From Ilex aquifolium (lineage: Eukaryota > Streptophyta > Magnoliopsida > Aquifoliales > Aquifoliaceae): a DNA stretch of 64,000 nt. The notes below the pieces were generated by a model that searched no databases, was not told where the DNA came from, and saw nothing but the letters and a program-made list of their open reading frames with translations. Within the stretch, counting starts at the first letter, position 1. The number at the start of each line of letters is the position of its first letter. Below are positions 60,201 through 64,000 of this stretch, in pieces. The stretch lies in assembly GCA_951799425.1 (NCBI GenBank), contig OX637395.1:11510451-11574450 (forward strand), read 5' to 3'. Made by a program: the position numbers and the translations under genes.

Positions 60201-60676
60201 TGAATCCTAACATGAACTTAAAATCAAGTGTTTCTGCATCAATTGAGTAACCTTTACATGAACAGACAACCCATCATGAGAAATGGGATAACAACACACA
60301 AGGGACTTGCCATTGCAGCTTCTGAGAACCGCCAGATGTACAAAACTTTACCCCTCACAATGGTAATTTTGGATTACCAGATTGCTTCGAGTGAAACAAA
60401 AATAATATTTACCTACTCATCAGAAGAGTACCTTATTTTCAACAAGATCAGCAATTTTCTCAACAAGAGAGGCTTTGTTCGTCTGATATGGGATCTGTGC
60501 ATTCATAACAGATAAAGTCAAAAAATGTAGATCCATCTCTAATGAGTCCCATTGAAAGGAGCAAAATGGCAACCTCTTTTATGATGATTGCTGTACGCTT
60601 CGTTTTGGAATCAAGCAGTTCAACATCAGTCTTCCCTCTCACTATGATACGTCCTCGCCCAGTTCGATATGCCATG
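11312..60676 (-). CDS. GYRA: DNA gyrase subunit A, organelle-targeted (internal part of gene, 11 exons)
   Basis: GYRA is the DNA breakage-reunion subunit of the type II topoisomerase that supercoils plastid and mitochondrial DNA together with GYRB. The eleven exons listed separately join in one open frame of 332 codons. They match the plant GYRA order: the AYRTGRGR block, the tower and C-gate region (PYQTNKASLVEKIADL, SDIRDESDRSGMRVVIEL, LSDKQAEAIMDINLRRLT), then the first blade of the C-terminal beta-pinwheel (EKGYVKRM, QNRGTIGKSVGKLRV). The catalytic tyrosine domain and transit peptide lie upstream, beyond base 64000. The remaining pinwheel blades lie beyond base 1. The donor after 11312 has no acceptor exon in the next 11.3 kb. 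Family assignment is from recognised conserved motifs; intron limits are read directly. No stop or frameshift interrupts the exons, so the gene looks functional. Confidence 0.95.
11556..11681 (-). CDS. GYRA: GYRA exon (linker to C-terminal pinwheel)
   Basis: Forty-two whole codons: LIEEEATEIKHKFSTPRRS, then an acidic stretch (IVEDTDSGLLEEIDLIPNDE) and MLL. It includes the conserved F-S-T-PRRS segment that links the N-terminal core to the C-terminal DNA-wrapping domain. The acceptor TTAG is at 11685-11682 and the donor GT at 11555-11554. Confidence 0.94.
12871..12884 (+). other. Primer-binding site of the Copia-type element
   Basis: AGTGGTATCAATGAG-type sequence immediately after the 5' LTR. 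TGGTATCA is complementary to the 3' end of initiator tRNA-Met, the usual plant LTR-element primer. Confidence 0.7.
12920..15300 (+). pseudogene. Copia gag (UBN2-type) with zinc knuckles, broken
   Basis: Degraded gag of a Copia/Sirevirus-type element. Recognisable blocks are KASLRPLDEWVLLIVHLG (12965), SPPNRFQAKETSIEERKG (13380), FDELVRSLQTYKLNF (13450), a degraded zinc knuckle CFECNRFEHVACC (13745), and SWSD-type AMNVAWSDSDSKSNSS (13825). A second knuckle-like CGQGHHVQC sits near 14890. Frames shift repeatedly and carry stops, so it is not functional. The long stretch between the two knuckles matches the extended gag of Sireviruses. Function known from the family: RNA packaging into virus-like particles. 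Confidence 0.75.
15300..17580. other. Interior of the Copia-type element, unassigned
   Basis: No pol domains are visible. Short ORFs (for example 16994-17191 on the plus strand) match no family I know. It may be element interior sequence, captured DNA or further nested insertions without clear ends. Confidence 0.4.
17581..18601. mobile_element. Non-autonomous hAT element (TAGGGGTGGCAA ends)
   Basis: Perfect 8-bp duplication AACTTGAT (17573-17580 and 18602-18609). Terminal inverted repeats are TAGGGGTGGCAA and TAGAGGTGGCAA. ACACGA, GACCCGT and GGGTTGGGT-type motifs repeat near both ends. No transposase is present. It sits within the Copia-type element interior. Confidence 0.92.
18610..19505. 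other. Copia-type element interior, unassigned
   Basis: Flank shared by the hAT and Tourist-like insertions. No convincing coding similarity on either strand. Confidence 0.4.
19506..20906. mobile_element. Tourist-like element with palindromic minisatellite
   Basis: Flanked by TTA (19503-19505 and 20907-20909). The termini are short inverted repeats (GGGGTCACTTGGTAAC left; GGGTCTGTTTGTTTG from the right), followed by T-rich GTTTTTGTTTTC-type subterminal arms like those at 4339-5470. An internal phrase (GAAACCCAGATCTCATT) recurs in reverse orientation in that element, so the two are one family. No transposase. Confidence 0.7.
20333..20480. repeat. Palindromic minisatellite ACACAGATCTGTGTATATAT
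   Basis: Five or six imperfect copies of a roughly 20-bp unit centred on the palindrome ACACAGATCTGTGT, joined by TATATA. The tyrosine/isoleucine-rich ORFs on both strands come from it. Confidence 0.9.
21883..22103 (-). mobile_element. Terminal fragment of the CAAGGA hAT family inside the 3' LTR
   Basis: Starts CAAGGATCGAAAT and carries AAACGTTTCG motifs. It then matches, in reverse complement, the right end of the 27193-33336 element (for example ATGCAATCCATTTATTTATA and GATTAATTCAACATATTTAT). The match ends near 22103, with no second terminus, so only one end survives. The Copia LTR resumes beyond it. Confidence 0.8.
22463..22552 (-). CDS. GYRA: GYRA exon (RNKFVEEGKSLMEQISKLEE)
   Basis: Thirty whole codons reading RNKFVEEGKSLMEQISKLEE followed by LLLSKKLIFQ, the returning helix of the C-gate coiled coil. 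TTGCAG acceptor and GT donor (22462-22461). The 10.8 kb intron that follows contains a Copia retroelement. Confidence 0.94.
22648..22718 (-). CDS. GYRA: GYRA exon (EFNLSDKQAEAIMDINLRRL)
   Basis: Two bases complete the split glutamate codon, then 23 codons read FNLSDKQAEAIMDINLRRLT and LLE. 'LSxxQAxAILxMxLxRLTxLE' is the GyrA C-gate signature. TTGCAG acceptor directly upstream, GT donor at 22647-22646. The next intron is 95 bp. Confidence 0.95.
23174..24003. mobile_element. Non-autonomous hAT element (GGGTCGGG-rich ends)
   Basis: Flanked by CCCATATC (23166-23173) and TCCATATC (24004-24011), 7 of 8 identical. Ends TAGGGGAGTCCATGGGTCGG and, from the right, TAAGGGTGTTTATGAGTCGG are inverted repeats. 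Subterminal GGGC/CGGGC motifs cluster at both ends around an AT-rich core. No transposase. Confidence 0.85.
24191..24972. mobile_element. Non-autonomous hAT element (CTAGGAAGCACGAA ends)
   Basis: Perfect 14-bp terminal inverted repeats CTAGGAAGCACGAA and a perfect 8-bp duplication ATATCAAA (24183-24190 and 24973-24980). The right subterminal region has two copies of the palindrome CGGACACGTGTCCG; the left has related GGACAC and GGATACG motifs. Internal ORFs on both strands are low-complexity (GA repeat, C tract) and not genes. Confidence 0.95.
25240..25470. repeat. Tandem duplication of about 115-120 bp
   Basis: Two diverged copies in direct order share TGAAATATTAA(A/G)GTCACCC, GTTCATATG(G/A)TT and TGGGTTAGATG-type blocks. 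Origin unknown; it may be an old LTR or SINE-like fragment. Confidence 0.55.
25843..25936 (-). CDS. GYRA: GYRA exon (GIIVGLDNLDGVIDRIRKAS)
   Basis: Thirty-one codons plus one base: GIIVGLDNLDGVIDRIRKAS then SHATASADLRK and the G of a glutamate codon. The family pattern 'EGxxxALxNLDxVIxxIRxS' is clear. The acceptor AG is at 25938-25937 and the donor GT at 25842-25841. The preceding intron is 357 bp. Confidence 0.94.
26294..26380 (-). CDS. GYRA: GYRA exon (AFLDFRCSVIERRARFKLSQ)
   Basis: Twenty-nine whole codons: AFLDFRCSVIERRARFKLSQ and then AKDRSHIIE. This is the long-helix start of the C-gate coiled coil, where 'R(T/S)xVxxRRxxFxLxxAxxRxHIxEG' is the family pattern. CAG acceptor at 26383-26381, GT donor at 26293-26292. 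Confidence 0.95.
26384..27184. other. Intron sequence without recognised features
   Basis: AT-rich intron between the AFLDFRCSV exon and the large hAT element. Nothing supported. Confidence 0.5.
28084..29055. mobile_element. Non-autonomous hAT element, GATACG family, copy 2 (nested)
   Basis: Flanks ACGGCAAG (28076-28083) and ACTGCAAG (29056-29063) agree at 7 of 8. Ends CATAGTTGTTAGTATCGT and, from the right, CATAGTTATCAAATTG parallel those of the copy at 6551-7427, as do the GATACG subterminal arrays and the CGTTTTTGCGTTGTATCGTC block. Its core differs (a CAGCTGCAGCTGCAGCTG run near 28675). It lies inside the larger hAT. Confidence 0.88.
29380..32590 (+). pseudogene. hAT transposase pseudogene (BED finger, DUF659, dimerisation domain)
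   Basis: Plant hAT transposases cut and reinsert their own element. Domains in order: a BED zinc finger (CNFCHKIIKDGG..RLKQH, about 29488-29620); then ENILSSKAQGHFYKLMIDEI (30160). Next is DUF659 at 30300-30800, with IMCDGRTSTTKLSIINFLIY, the TDNGSVYKK motif and WTPCATHTLDLIL. The C-terminal dimerisation domain is at 31650-31860 (SSSGCKRNWSTFALIH..VWNRL). An acidic, Gly/Tyr-rich tail follows. Stops and frameshifts are present, for example near 29620, 30795 and 30940, and the BED finger region is duplicated out of frame. Introns could explain some breaks but not all. Non-functional as it stands. Confidence 0.9.
29489..29616 (+). repeat. 64-bp tandem duplication within the BED finger
   Basis: TGTAATTTTTGCCA starts at 29489 and again at 29553, with matching downstream sequence. 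Because 64 is not a multiple of three, the second copy is out of frame and the first runs into a stop. Confidence 0.85.
33530..36730. repeat. Tandem array, unit about 0.8 kb, four diverged copies
   Basis: Blocks such as CAAAATTGCTAGGTGAGCAT (33541, 35585, 36376), CTCTATTCTTCAAA-type (33690, 34221, 35753, 36520) and TGGGGATGCAGC/AAC (34104, 35375, 36150) recur in the same order. The clearest full period is 35585 to 36376, 791 bp. Copy 2 lacks its start and is split by the hAT-like insertion at 34334-35073. The last copy is partial. It is not coding. Confidence 0.85.
34334..35073. mobile_element. hAT-like insertion in the tandem array
   Basis: Ends CAGTGTTATTTAAGACG and, from the right, (C)TAGTGTTGTGAAAAATG give short inverted repeats. 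GCGAAGC/GCTTCGC-type motifs are dense near both ends. Comparison with other array units shows a clean interruption. I cannot see a convincing 8-bp duplication, so the exact edges may be off by a few bases. Confidence 0.7.
36731..38269. other. Intron sequence, one unexplained 178-codon ORF
   Basis: Mostly unassigned. A minus-strand ORF (36574-37110) overlaps the end of the tandem array and resembles no family I recognise; it lacks supporting gene signals. No transposon termini seen. Confidence 0.4.
38270..38318 (-). CDS. GYRA: GYRA exon (ILNGQPKLMGLKELLQ micro-exon)
   Basis: Only 49 bases, without its own ATG, so it is easily missed. It completes the glycine codon split at 45901 and then reads ILNGQPKLMGLKELLQ, the expected GYRA continuation (compare 'DGEPKLMGLKELLQ' in plant GYRA). 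The acceptor AG is at 38320-38319 and the donor GT at 38269-38268. It sits alone between introns of 7.6 kb and 11.9 kb. Confidence 0.94.
38319..39288. other. Intron sequence with (GA)n microsatellite
   Basis: Contains a pure (AG)n run at about 39210-39247. The rest has no recognised features. The TSD of the L1 element (AGCTAGGAT) ends at 39288. Confidence 0.6.
39289..44952 (-). mobile_element. Full-length L1-type LINE, degenerate
   Basis: Bounded by a 9-bp duplication AGCTAGGAT (39280-39288 and 44953-44961). An A run on the minus strand (T8 at 39289) marks the 3' tail. In minus-strand order: ORF1 with a DUF4283-like segment (GGWLVVEGLPFHMWHREVF, 44050); endonuclease start MKVASWNIRGLG (about 42115); reverse transcriptase RPTSLVISLYKIIAKVLSARL-type block, FVRGRHILDVAIVANEIV and VLKIDFEKAYKCVDWNFL (41250-41550). 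Then SHFQFVNDTIFFSS (41030), where the FADD catalytic box reads FVND. Last is a zf-RVT-like end (ERNKMIFEDKCEEVEGLW, 39550). Stops and the lost aspartate make it dead. Same orientation as GYRA. Confidence 0.92.
44962..45900. other. Intron sequence, nothing recognised
   Basis: AT-rich spacer between the L1 element and the GYRA exon at 45901. No coding signal. Confidence 0.5.
45901..45989 (-). CDS. GYRA: GYRA exon (LKRGSEPSIVLNNLYRLTAL)
   Basis: Eighty-nine bases: LKRGSEPSIVLNNLYRLTAL followed by QSSFSCNMV and two bases of a glycine codon. The CAG acceptor is at 45992-45990 and the donor GTGAGT is at 45900-45895. The split GG|T codon is completed by the first base of the next exon, 7.6 kb away. 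'LNNLYxxTxLQxxFxxNMV' is a strongly conserved GyrA motif. Confidence 0.95.
46122..46187 (-). CDS. GYRA: GYRA exon (LDGISDIRDESDRSGMRVVIE)
   Basis: Twenty-two whole codons reading S-LDGISDIRDESDRSGMRVV-IE, the classic GyrA/ParC 'ISDIRDESDRxGMRxVIEL' signature. The acceptor is TAG at 46190-46188 and the donor GT at 46121-46120. Together with the next exon (132 bp away) it forms an exon pair isolated between introns of 14.2 kb and 7.6 kb. Confidence 0.95.
46188..47749. other. Intron sequence, unassigned
   Basis: Holds a T homopolymer near 46541-46554 next to an inverted AAGGAACTGCTC/GAACTGCTCAAC repeat and C-rich stretches near 46900-47110. No transposon ends or genes could be defined. Confidence 0.4.
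47750..52536 (-). mobile_element. Gypsy retrotransposon relic, 3' end missing
   Basis: On the minus strand: 5' LTR (about 52536 to 51584), an 8-bp spacer, then a primer site. Gag follows (50960-50500: KMFEDGLRSSIREKLVGLRL). After it come a nucleocapsid remnant and protease (ALVLFDCGSAHAFI, near 50080). Reverse transcriptase follows at 49540-49200 (GYCNDYRKLNRVTMKNEYSL; IDDLFDKL), then VKFFGHVIFKEGILVGPSKV (49050), RNase H and the integrase zinc-finger region. It ends within the integrase core (VIVDRLTK, DREPRF-type) near 47750. The aspartate-rich catalytic sites are damaged and frames broken. No matching 3' LTR was seen to the left, so the copy is truncated. Confidence 0.85.
51565..51576 (-). 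other. Primer-binding site of the Gypsy relic
   Basis: Minus strand TGGTATCAAAGC, one base different from TGGTATCAGAGC, which pairs with the 3' end of initiator tRNA-Met. The presumed LTR end CA lies eight bases upstream (51584). Confidence 0.8.
52548..54263. mobile_element. Probable DNA element with GTTTGG-type ends (uncertain)
   Basis: Left GGTGTGTTTGGGTAACTGG and, from the right, GGGGGCGTTTGGATAGTGGG look like inverted ends. Related GGATAGGATA/TATCCTATCC-type motifs recur near both sides. The flanks share only CATAG, so the boundaries are not proven, and more than one insertion may be present. Contains (TA)n and CCCACTTATA repeats at 53629-53730. Confidence 0.45.
55000..56450 (+). mobile_element. 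Gypsy integrase relic interrupted by a hAT MITE
   Basis: Chromovirus-type integrase remnants read in order: WEQEFYIKDDGVLRLKERLC, DAVHAPR, SHFIAAKMSYFLNQLAKLY-type stretch, then after the insertion ALGTNLGFNTTFHPQTDTQS-type sequence, ILEEMLT, FQVGDHVFLKESCSRG and VFHVTTLRKY-type tail. Stops and frameshifts throughout. The MITE at 55464-55814 splits the core; the protein frame continues on the other side. Confidence 0.85.
55464..55814. mobile_element. hAT MITE of the CAAGGA family
   Basis: 351 bp. Ends CAAGGATAAAAAT and, from the right, CAAGGATCAAAAT. Flanks ATTTTAGG (55456-55463) and ATTCTAGG (55815-55822), 7 of 8. GAAACG/CGTTTC motifs lie at both ends, as in the transposase-bearing element at 27193-33336. 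Interrupts a Gypsy integrase relic. Confidence 0.92.
56522..57177. mobile_element. Tourist (PIF/Harbinger) MITE
   Basis: 656 bp with ends GAGCATCTCCA and, from the right, GAGTATCTCCA, and a TAA duplication (56519-56521 and 57178-57180). GAGCATCTCCAAT-type ends are familiar from plant Tourist elements. AGAGTC-type motifs recur near both ends. No transposase. Confidence 0.85.
57252..57984 (+). mobile_element. Solo LTR of a Gypsy-type element
   Basis: 733 bp starting TG (TGATGAGCCCG) and ending CA, with a perfect 5-bp duplication ATGTT (57247-57251 and 57985-57989). A TATA-like CCTATATAATG is near 57650 and an AATAAA near 57797, which sets the plus orientation. No internal domains or second LTR lie beside it, so it is a solo LTR left by recombination between LTRs. 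A GGGCGCCGCCCATG motif is directly repeated inside (57399, 57424). Confidence 0.88.
57990..60431. other. Intron sequence, unassigned
   Basis: AT-rich, with no coding signal and no transposon ends I can define. The GYRA exon pair begins at 60432. Confidence 0.45.
60432..60494 (-). CDS. GYRA: GYRA exon (PYQTNKASLVEKIADL)
   Basis: Twenty-one whole codons in phase 0. They begin with IPYQTNK and end ADLVENK. The exon is bounded by a CAG acceptor (60497-60495) and a GT donor at 60431-60430. The intron separating it from the previous exon is only 79 bp, while the next one is 14.2 kb. The sequence belongs to the tower region of the GyrA N-terminal half. Confidence 0.94.
60574..60676 (-). CDS. GYRA: GYRA exon (AYRTGRGR block), first visible exon
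   Basis: One base of a split codon followed by 34 codons, ending exactly at a GAG codon before a GT donor (60573-60572). The acceptor AG is at 60678-60677. It encodes AYRTGRGRIIVRGKTDVELL and then the TKRTAIIIKE stretch. The ATG at 60675-60673 is internal, not a start, because GYRA proteins continue upstream here with the glycine-rich 'PDFPTGG' region, which must lie beyond the window. The residue before AYRTGRGR is Met, where I recall an acidic residue in other plants, so the acceptor is slightly uncertain. Confidence 0.92.
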
Positions 60677-63065
60677 CTTGACGAAAATTAAGTGATATCA
60701 GAAACTTTATCACAGTCAAGGTCAACCAGCATAAGCCTGAGATCTTAAAAGCAACTTATGCATGCAGGGTATATTGTCTACCACCCATAGATGCCATGGT
60801 CAATGACCACGAAAAATGTTACACAGGTGTCTATATGATGTGTGATGGGCATGTGGGTTCACAAACATGCCCAAGTAAAGGACTCATCAACAAAGTCTAC
60901 AAATGCAGGTAACATGCCAAATTTTCATACAATTTTAACATCTTTTATTCATAAAATATGGCAAATGGTTCTAATGTATCACAGATTATTCAACATGGGC
61001 CCTTGGCCCATTTGTAAGCCATATTAAAAATGCTTTACAGGCAGATATGATGCAATAATATTGAATTCGACGATATCCAATTAGACATGTCAGACCCATA
61101 TCCCACACCCTAAACAACACACCAAATGCCGGACATGAGTATTTCACATATTTAGAAGAGCATACTTAATATGATTGTTAAGTTGTGTCAGACCCTGCAG
61201 CTACATGCTTTATATGATAACCTTACACTATAATGAAGTTTATTCGGTGAGTGTAAAGTGGTCCCCACGCGTCATTACTACCCTTAAAGCTTCTCTTACA
61301 TGAACAAGAGGCCATTACTAAAATTAATTTTCGAATTGACAAATAATATAATGAATTTGAGGCCCAAGTTCTGTACAGGAAGGTTCCTCATTCATCCCAC
61401 ACTCACCAGTGCCCATGCCACTCCAACAACCACCACAACTCCTAACACTTATTTCAGCTGCAGAACCATTCTAAGAGCTTCCAAAAAAAGCGGCTTTTCC
61501 TCCGTGACTGATTGCTACACTCCATCCTAATTTTTCTACGTAGAAAAACACTAGCAATGCAAGTTCAAACATGATCATATGGCTTACCAAATAAATATTT
61601 TGAAATTTATAAGTTAATGGTCTTTCTAGAGAAGGAATAAAAATGAGTAGTTTGGTTTTGGAGGTAGGTCAATGACATCTACCAGAAAGGCCATTTTAGC
61701 AGACATGAATCCATCCAAGAACAAACAACGGCTTTTCTGTTTTGTGTGTAGGTTGTTTTTTTGTTTTCTGACAGTGTGCGTATGTGTGTTTTGGGGGGTT
61801 GGGGAGAATGGCTTCCTTTTTCCATATCTGACTATTTACACATCAAGTTTACAAGAAAATCAATCTCTACCTTAATTTTTACTAAACATTCTGTCAAAGA
61901 ACATCCAAGATAAAACATGAAACCAAATCTGTTTGTGATTCTGCTCCAAATGGCACAACCACCGGAAGACGCCACTAGATTGAAGCACTTATATTGTTCA
62001 GTTTAATTTGAAACATAACACTTCCTATTTAAATTTGGGTGCAACCTGATTATATCCAGAATGATGCCATAATAACAGTACAGCTGATACTTTCAGCAGA
62101 GGCAGAATTAGATTAGAGCGGGGAGGGGCCTCCCCCACCCACCAGAATTAGACTGTGATTACTGATTAGTATCCTCGTTTTACTTGATATCAAAGTGAGC
62201 CGATGGTAATGCAGGTCGCTTATGGCATTAGCATCCGTTAATCTATTACATCCACTTTAGGCTATTTGTGTTGCTATAGCACACCTTAAACAAAAGACAT
62301 GAGCATCTGGTGTCATTCTGAGTGCAGCCTCATTGATAGTCTGAAGGAACTGATGAAATTGCTGAAAATTTTTGCCAGGAGGCAGAAGACAGGATGAGAC
62401 TGGCAGTTCAATGCTTTGGATGAATGACTACTGAAGATAGAATTACTTACATTTGAAATTTAGAAAAGTAACCAGAAACTTAATGACTATGTTTCTTTCA
62501 GGAAGGCAATGAACAGATTAAAAAAAAAATACTCTGCCTAATTGATACTATCCCAAAAAGGAGCATTTAGGTTTCTGGTACACCAGGCTTAAGTGGATAA
62601 GAGTAATGTGGCTCAAGAACATAATAATGTCTAGAATTTGAGGGAATTCCTATTAAGCCTTGCACATATTTTGGTCACCATTATATACAAAAATAGCTAA
62701 AGCATTAGCTCTCCAAAAAGGAATAAGATTGTGACATGATGGTTTGGAAATTCTGCAGTAGTCTAGTTGTGATTTGAAGATTGGCAACAAACTTTTTGCA
62801 TCTATTATGCAGGACGGCATTTCGAGAACGACCCATCAAAAGTTGTTCAATAATTTCTACATTTTTTATATGTAAGACTGCATGATCAAGTAAGTGAAGA
62901 ATTTCTTTCCTGCTACTGCTGCAAGATGTTATCAGTTCAAATGGTTCTATTAACTCTGCATAGTTGGCTTACCTAGGTGCGGTAGGTAATTTAGGATTAA
63001 AGAAGAGAAGCCCCTGTAGAGATTGAAGTTCATTCTCCAATCCCTCATTCAATAATACCATCCAT
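60677..63065. other. GYRA intron upstream of the first visible exon
   Basis: Searched on the minus strand for the preceding exon (region encoding PDFPTGG) without success. No other gene or complete element recognised. The intron is therefore at least 3.3 kb. Confidence 0.5.
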
Positions 63066-63396
63066 CAAGGATCAAAATTTCAAATCGAAACAGTCGCAAC
63101 ATCCGAAACGTTTCCGTTTTCAAGAAGACCGAAACGAATCAGTAATGGAATCATAATTCTAATATTTTGATGTATTCCACAATGTTTCGAGATGTTTTGT
63201 AATATTTCAATGCATTTGCATAATTGTTTTGGAATGTTTCAAGGTATTTCAAGATATTTTGATATACTTCGACCAATATTTTAAAAAAATAATTCTCAAA
63301 TTTTTTATTTTTTTCTTTATATTTCTAAAACGGGTCGAAATGTTTCCGTTTCTTAAGTGACCGAAACAATACACCAAAACCAAATTTTGATCCTTG
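63066..63396. mobile_element. hAT MITE of the CAAGGA family, second copy
   Basis: 331 bp with perfect 15-bp inverted ends CAAGGATCAAAATTT. Flanks CCATCCAT (63058-63065) and TCATCCAT (63397-63404), 7 of 8. Similar throughout to the MITE at 55464 in reverse orientation, including the GAAACGTTTC blocks. Confidence 0.93.
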
Positions 63397-63506
63397 TCAT
63401 CCATATTCTTCAGAACCCAAATTACTTAGAAAATCACTTCCCACATTTCAGTTGAAAAATAAAAGACTGAGTATTTATTGAAGAATAAAAAAAAGCAGAG
63501 TATGTT

Positions 63507-64000
63507 ATAGTTGTCAAATCGCGATTCGTATCGTGAATCGGAATCCTAAATTCGAGAATCATGAATTATATTGAATTGTAAATCGTAAAATTCGACACAA
63601 AATTTAAACAAAAATAAAAAATAATAATACATATTTAAAATAGACAAAATATTCAATATTGAACATTATTGCATTCTAAAAATAATCAATTGACATAATC
63701 ACGTCTTCTAAATGAAAAGACACTAGCCTTTTGCTTCATTTTCATCTTTTACTTAACCATTTTCAAATTCAACAATTTGAAGAAAAAAAAATTCATTAAA
63801 GAACCATGGCTATTCAAGAACCAAAATAGTGACACAATATAGATTAGGTTACAAACATGAATGAAAAAAAGAACAAATAAGAAAATTAATTGGGAGAAAA
63901 TATATTCGCCAATATTTTGAAACAAAAAAATTAGAACCTAACAAACTACCCATGAAAGAATTGAGAGCAAAAATCAATCGATGATGCGAGAGCGTTAGTC
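63507..64000. mobile_element. Partial hAT-like element running off the window
   Basis: Begins near TATAGTTGTCAAATCGCG and is rich in GAATCG/CGATTC motifs, like the ends of the GATACG family. The other end is beyond base 64000. It shares a 40-60 bp internal block (GAACATTATTGCATTCTAAA and following, about 63660) with the insertion at 34334-35073. Confidence 0.6.

Noticed and set aside
60460..60675. Minus-strand ORF starting MAYRTGRGR as a stand-alone small gene
   Set aside because: It is a GYRA exon reading through into an intron; the ATG is internal and the real exon ends at 60574.
1..64000. tRNA, rRNA, CRISPR, prophage or bacterial operon
   Set aside because: No cloverleaf-like, rRNA or spacer-repeat pattern was seen; composition and split genes are those of a plant nuclear genome.

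Overview
This is plant nuclear DNA. It holds the interior of one gene, the organelle DNA gyrase subunit A gene (GYRA), on the minus strand. Both ends of the gene lie outside the window. I can place eleven exons (996 bp, 332 codons plus partial codons) between 60676 and 11312. All ten introns between them have GT and AG ends and the reading frame stays open across every junction. Introns are either short (79-357 bp) or very long (3.1, 7.6, 10.8, 11.9 and 14.2 kb), so nearly all of the window is intron. The gene content and repeat types fit a flowering plant with TE-rich introns; I cannot name the species.

The long introns are layered transposon deposits. Left edge to 11.3 kb: a Mutator-like element (589-1931) beside a Copia integrase relic, a Gypsy gag relic, a Tourist-like element, and an RTE-type LINE (about 5.9-10.7 kb) carrying three hAT-type insertions, each with a perfect 8-bp target duplication. 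Intron 11.7-22.5 kb: a Copia element with a gag but no pol that I can see, broken by a hAT element, a Tourist-like element and a hAT end fragment. Intron 22.7-25.8 kb: two non-autonomous hAT elements. Intron 26.4-38.3 kb: a 6.1 kb hAT with a decayed transposase (27193-33336), itself carrying a 1 kb nested hAT, followed by a tandem array with a unit of about 0.8 kb. Intron 38.3-45.9 kb: a full-length but dead L1-type LINE with a 3' poly(A) run and target duplication. Intron 46.2-60.4 kb: a decayed Gypsy element (minus strand), a Gypsy integrase relic (plus strand) carrying a hAT MITE, a Tourist MITE, and a solo LTR. The right edge, upstream of the first visible exon, has another hAT MITE and part of a further element.

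I found no new biological system such as a novel gene cluster. What stands out is the density of hAT-type insertions: ten with identifiable 8-bp duplications. They include a transposase-bearing copy and, in the same gene, two short MITEs and one end fragment that share its terminal sequences. GYRA exons remain clean despite this load. I saw no tRNA, rRNA, CRISPR array or bacterial-type operon.
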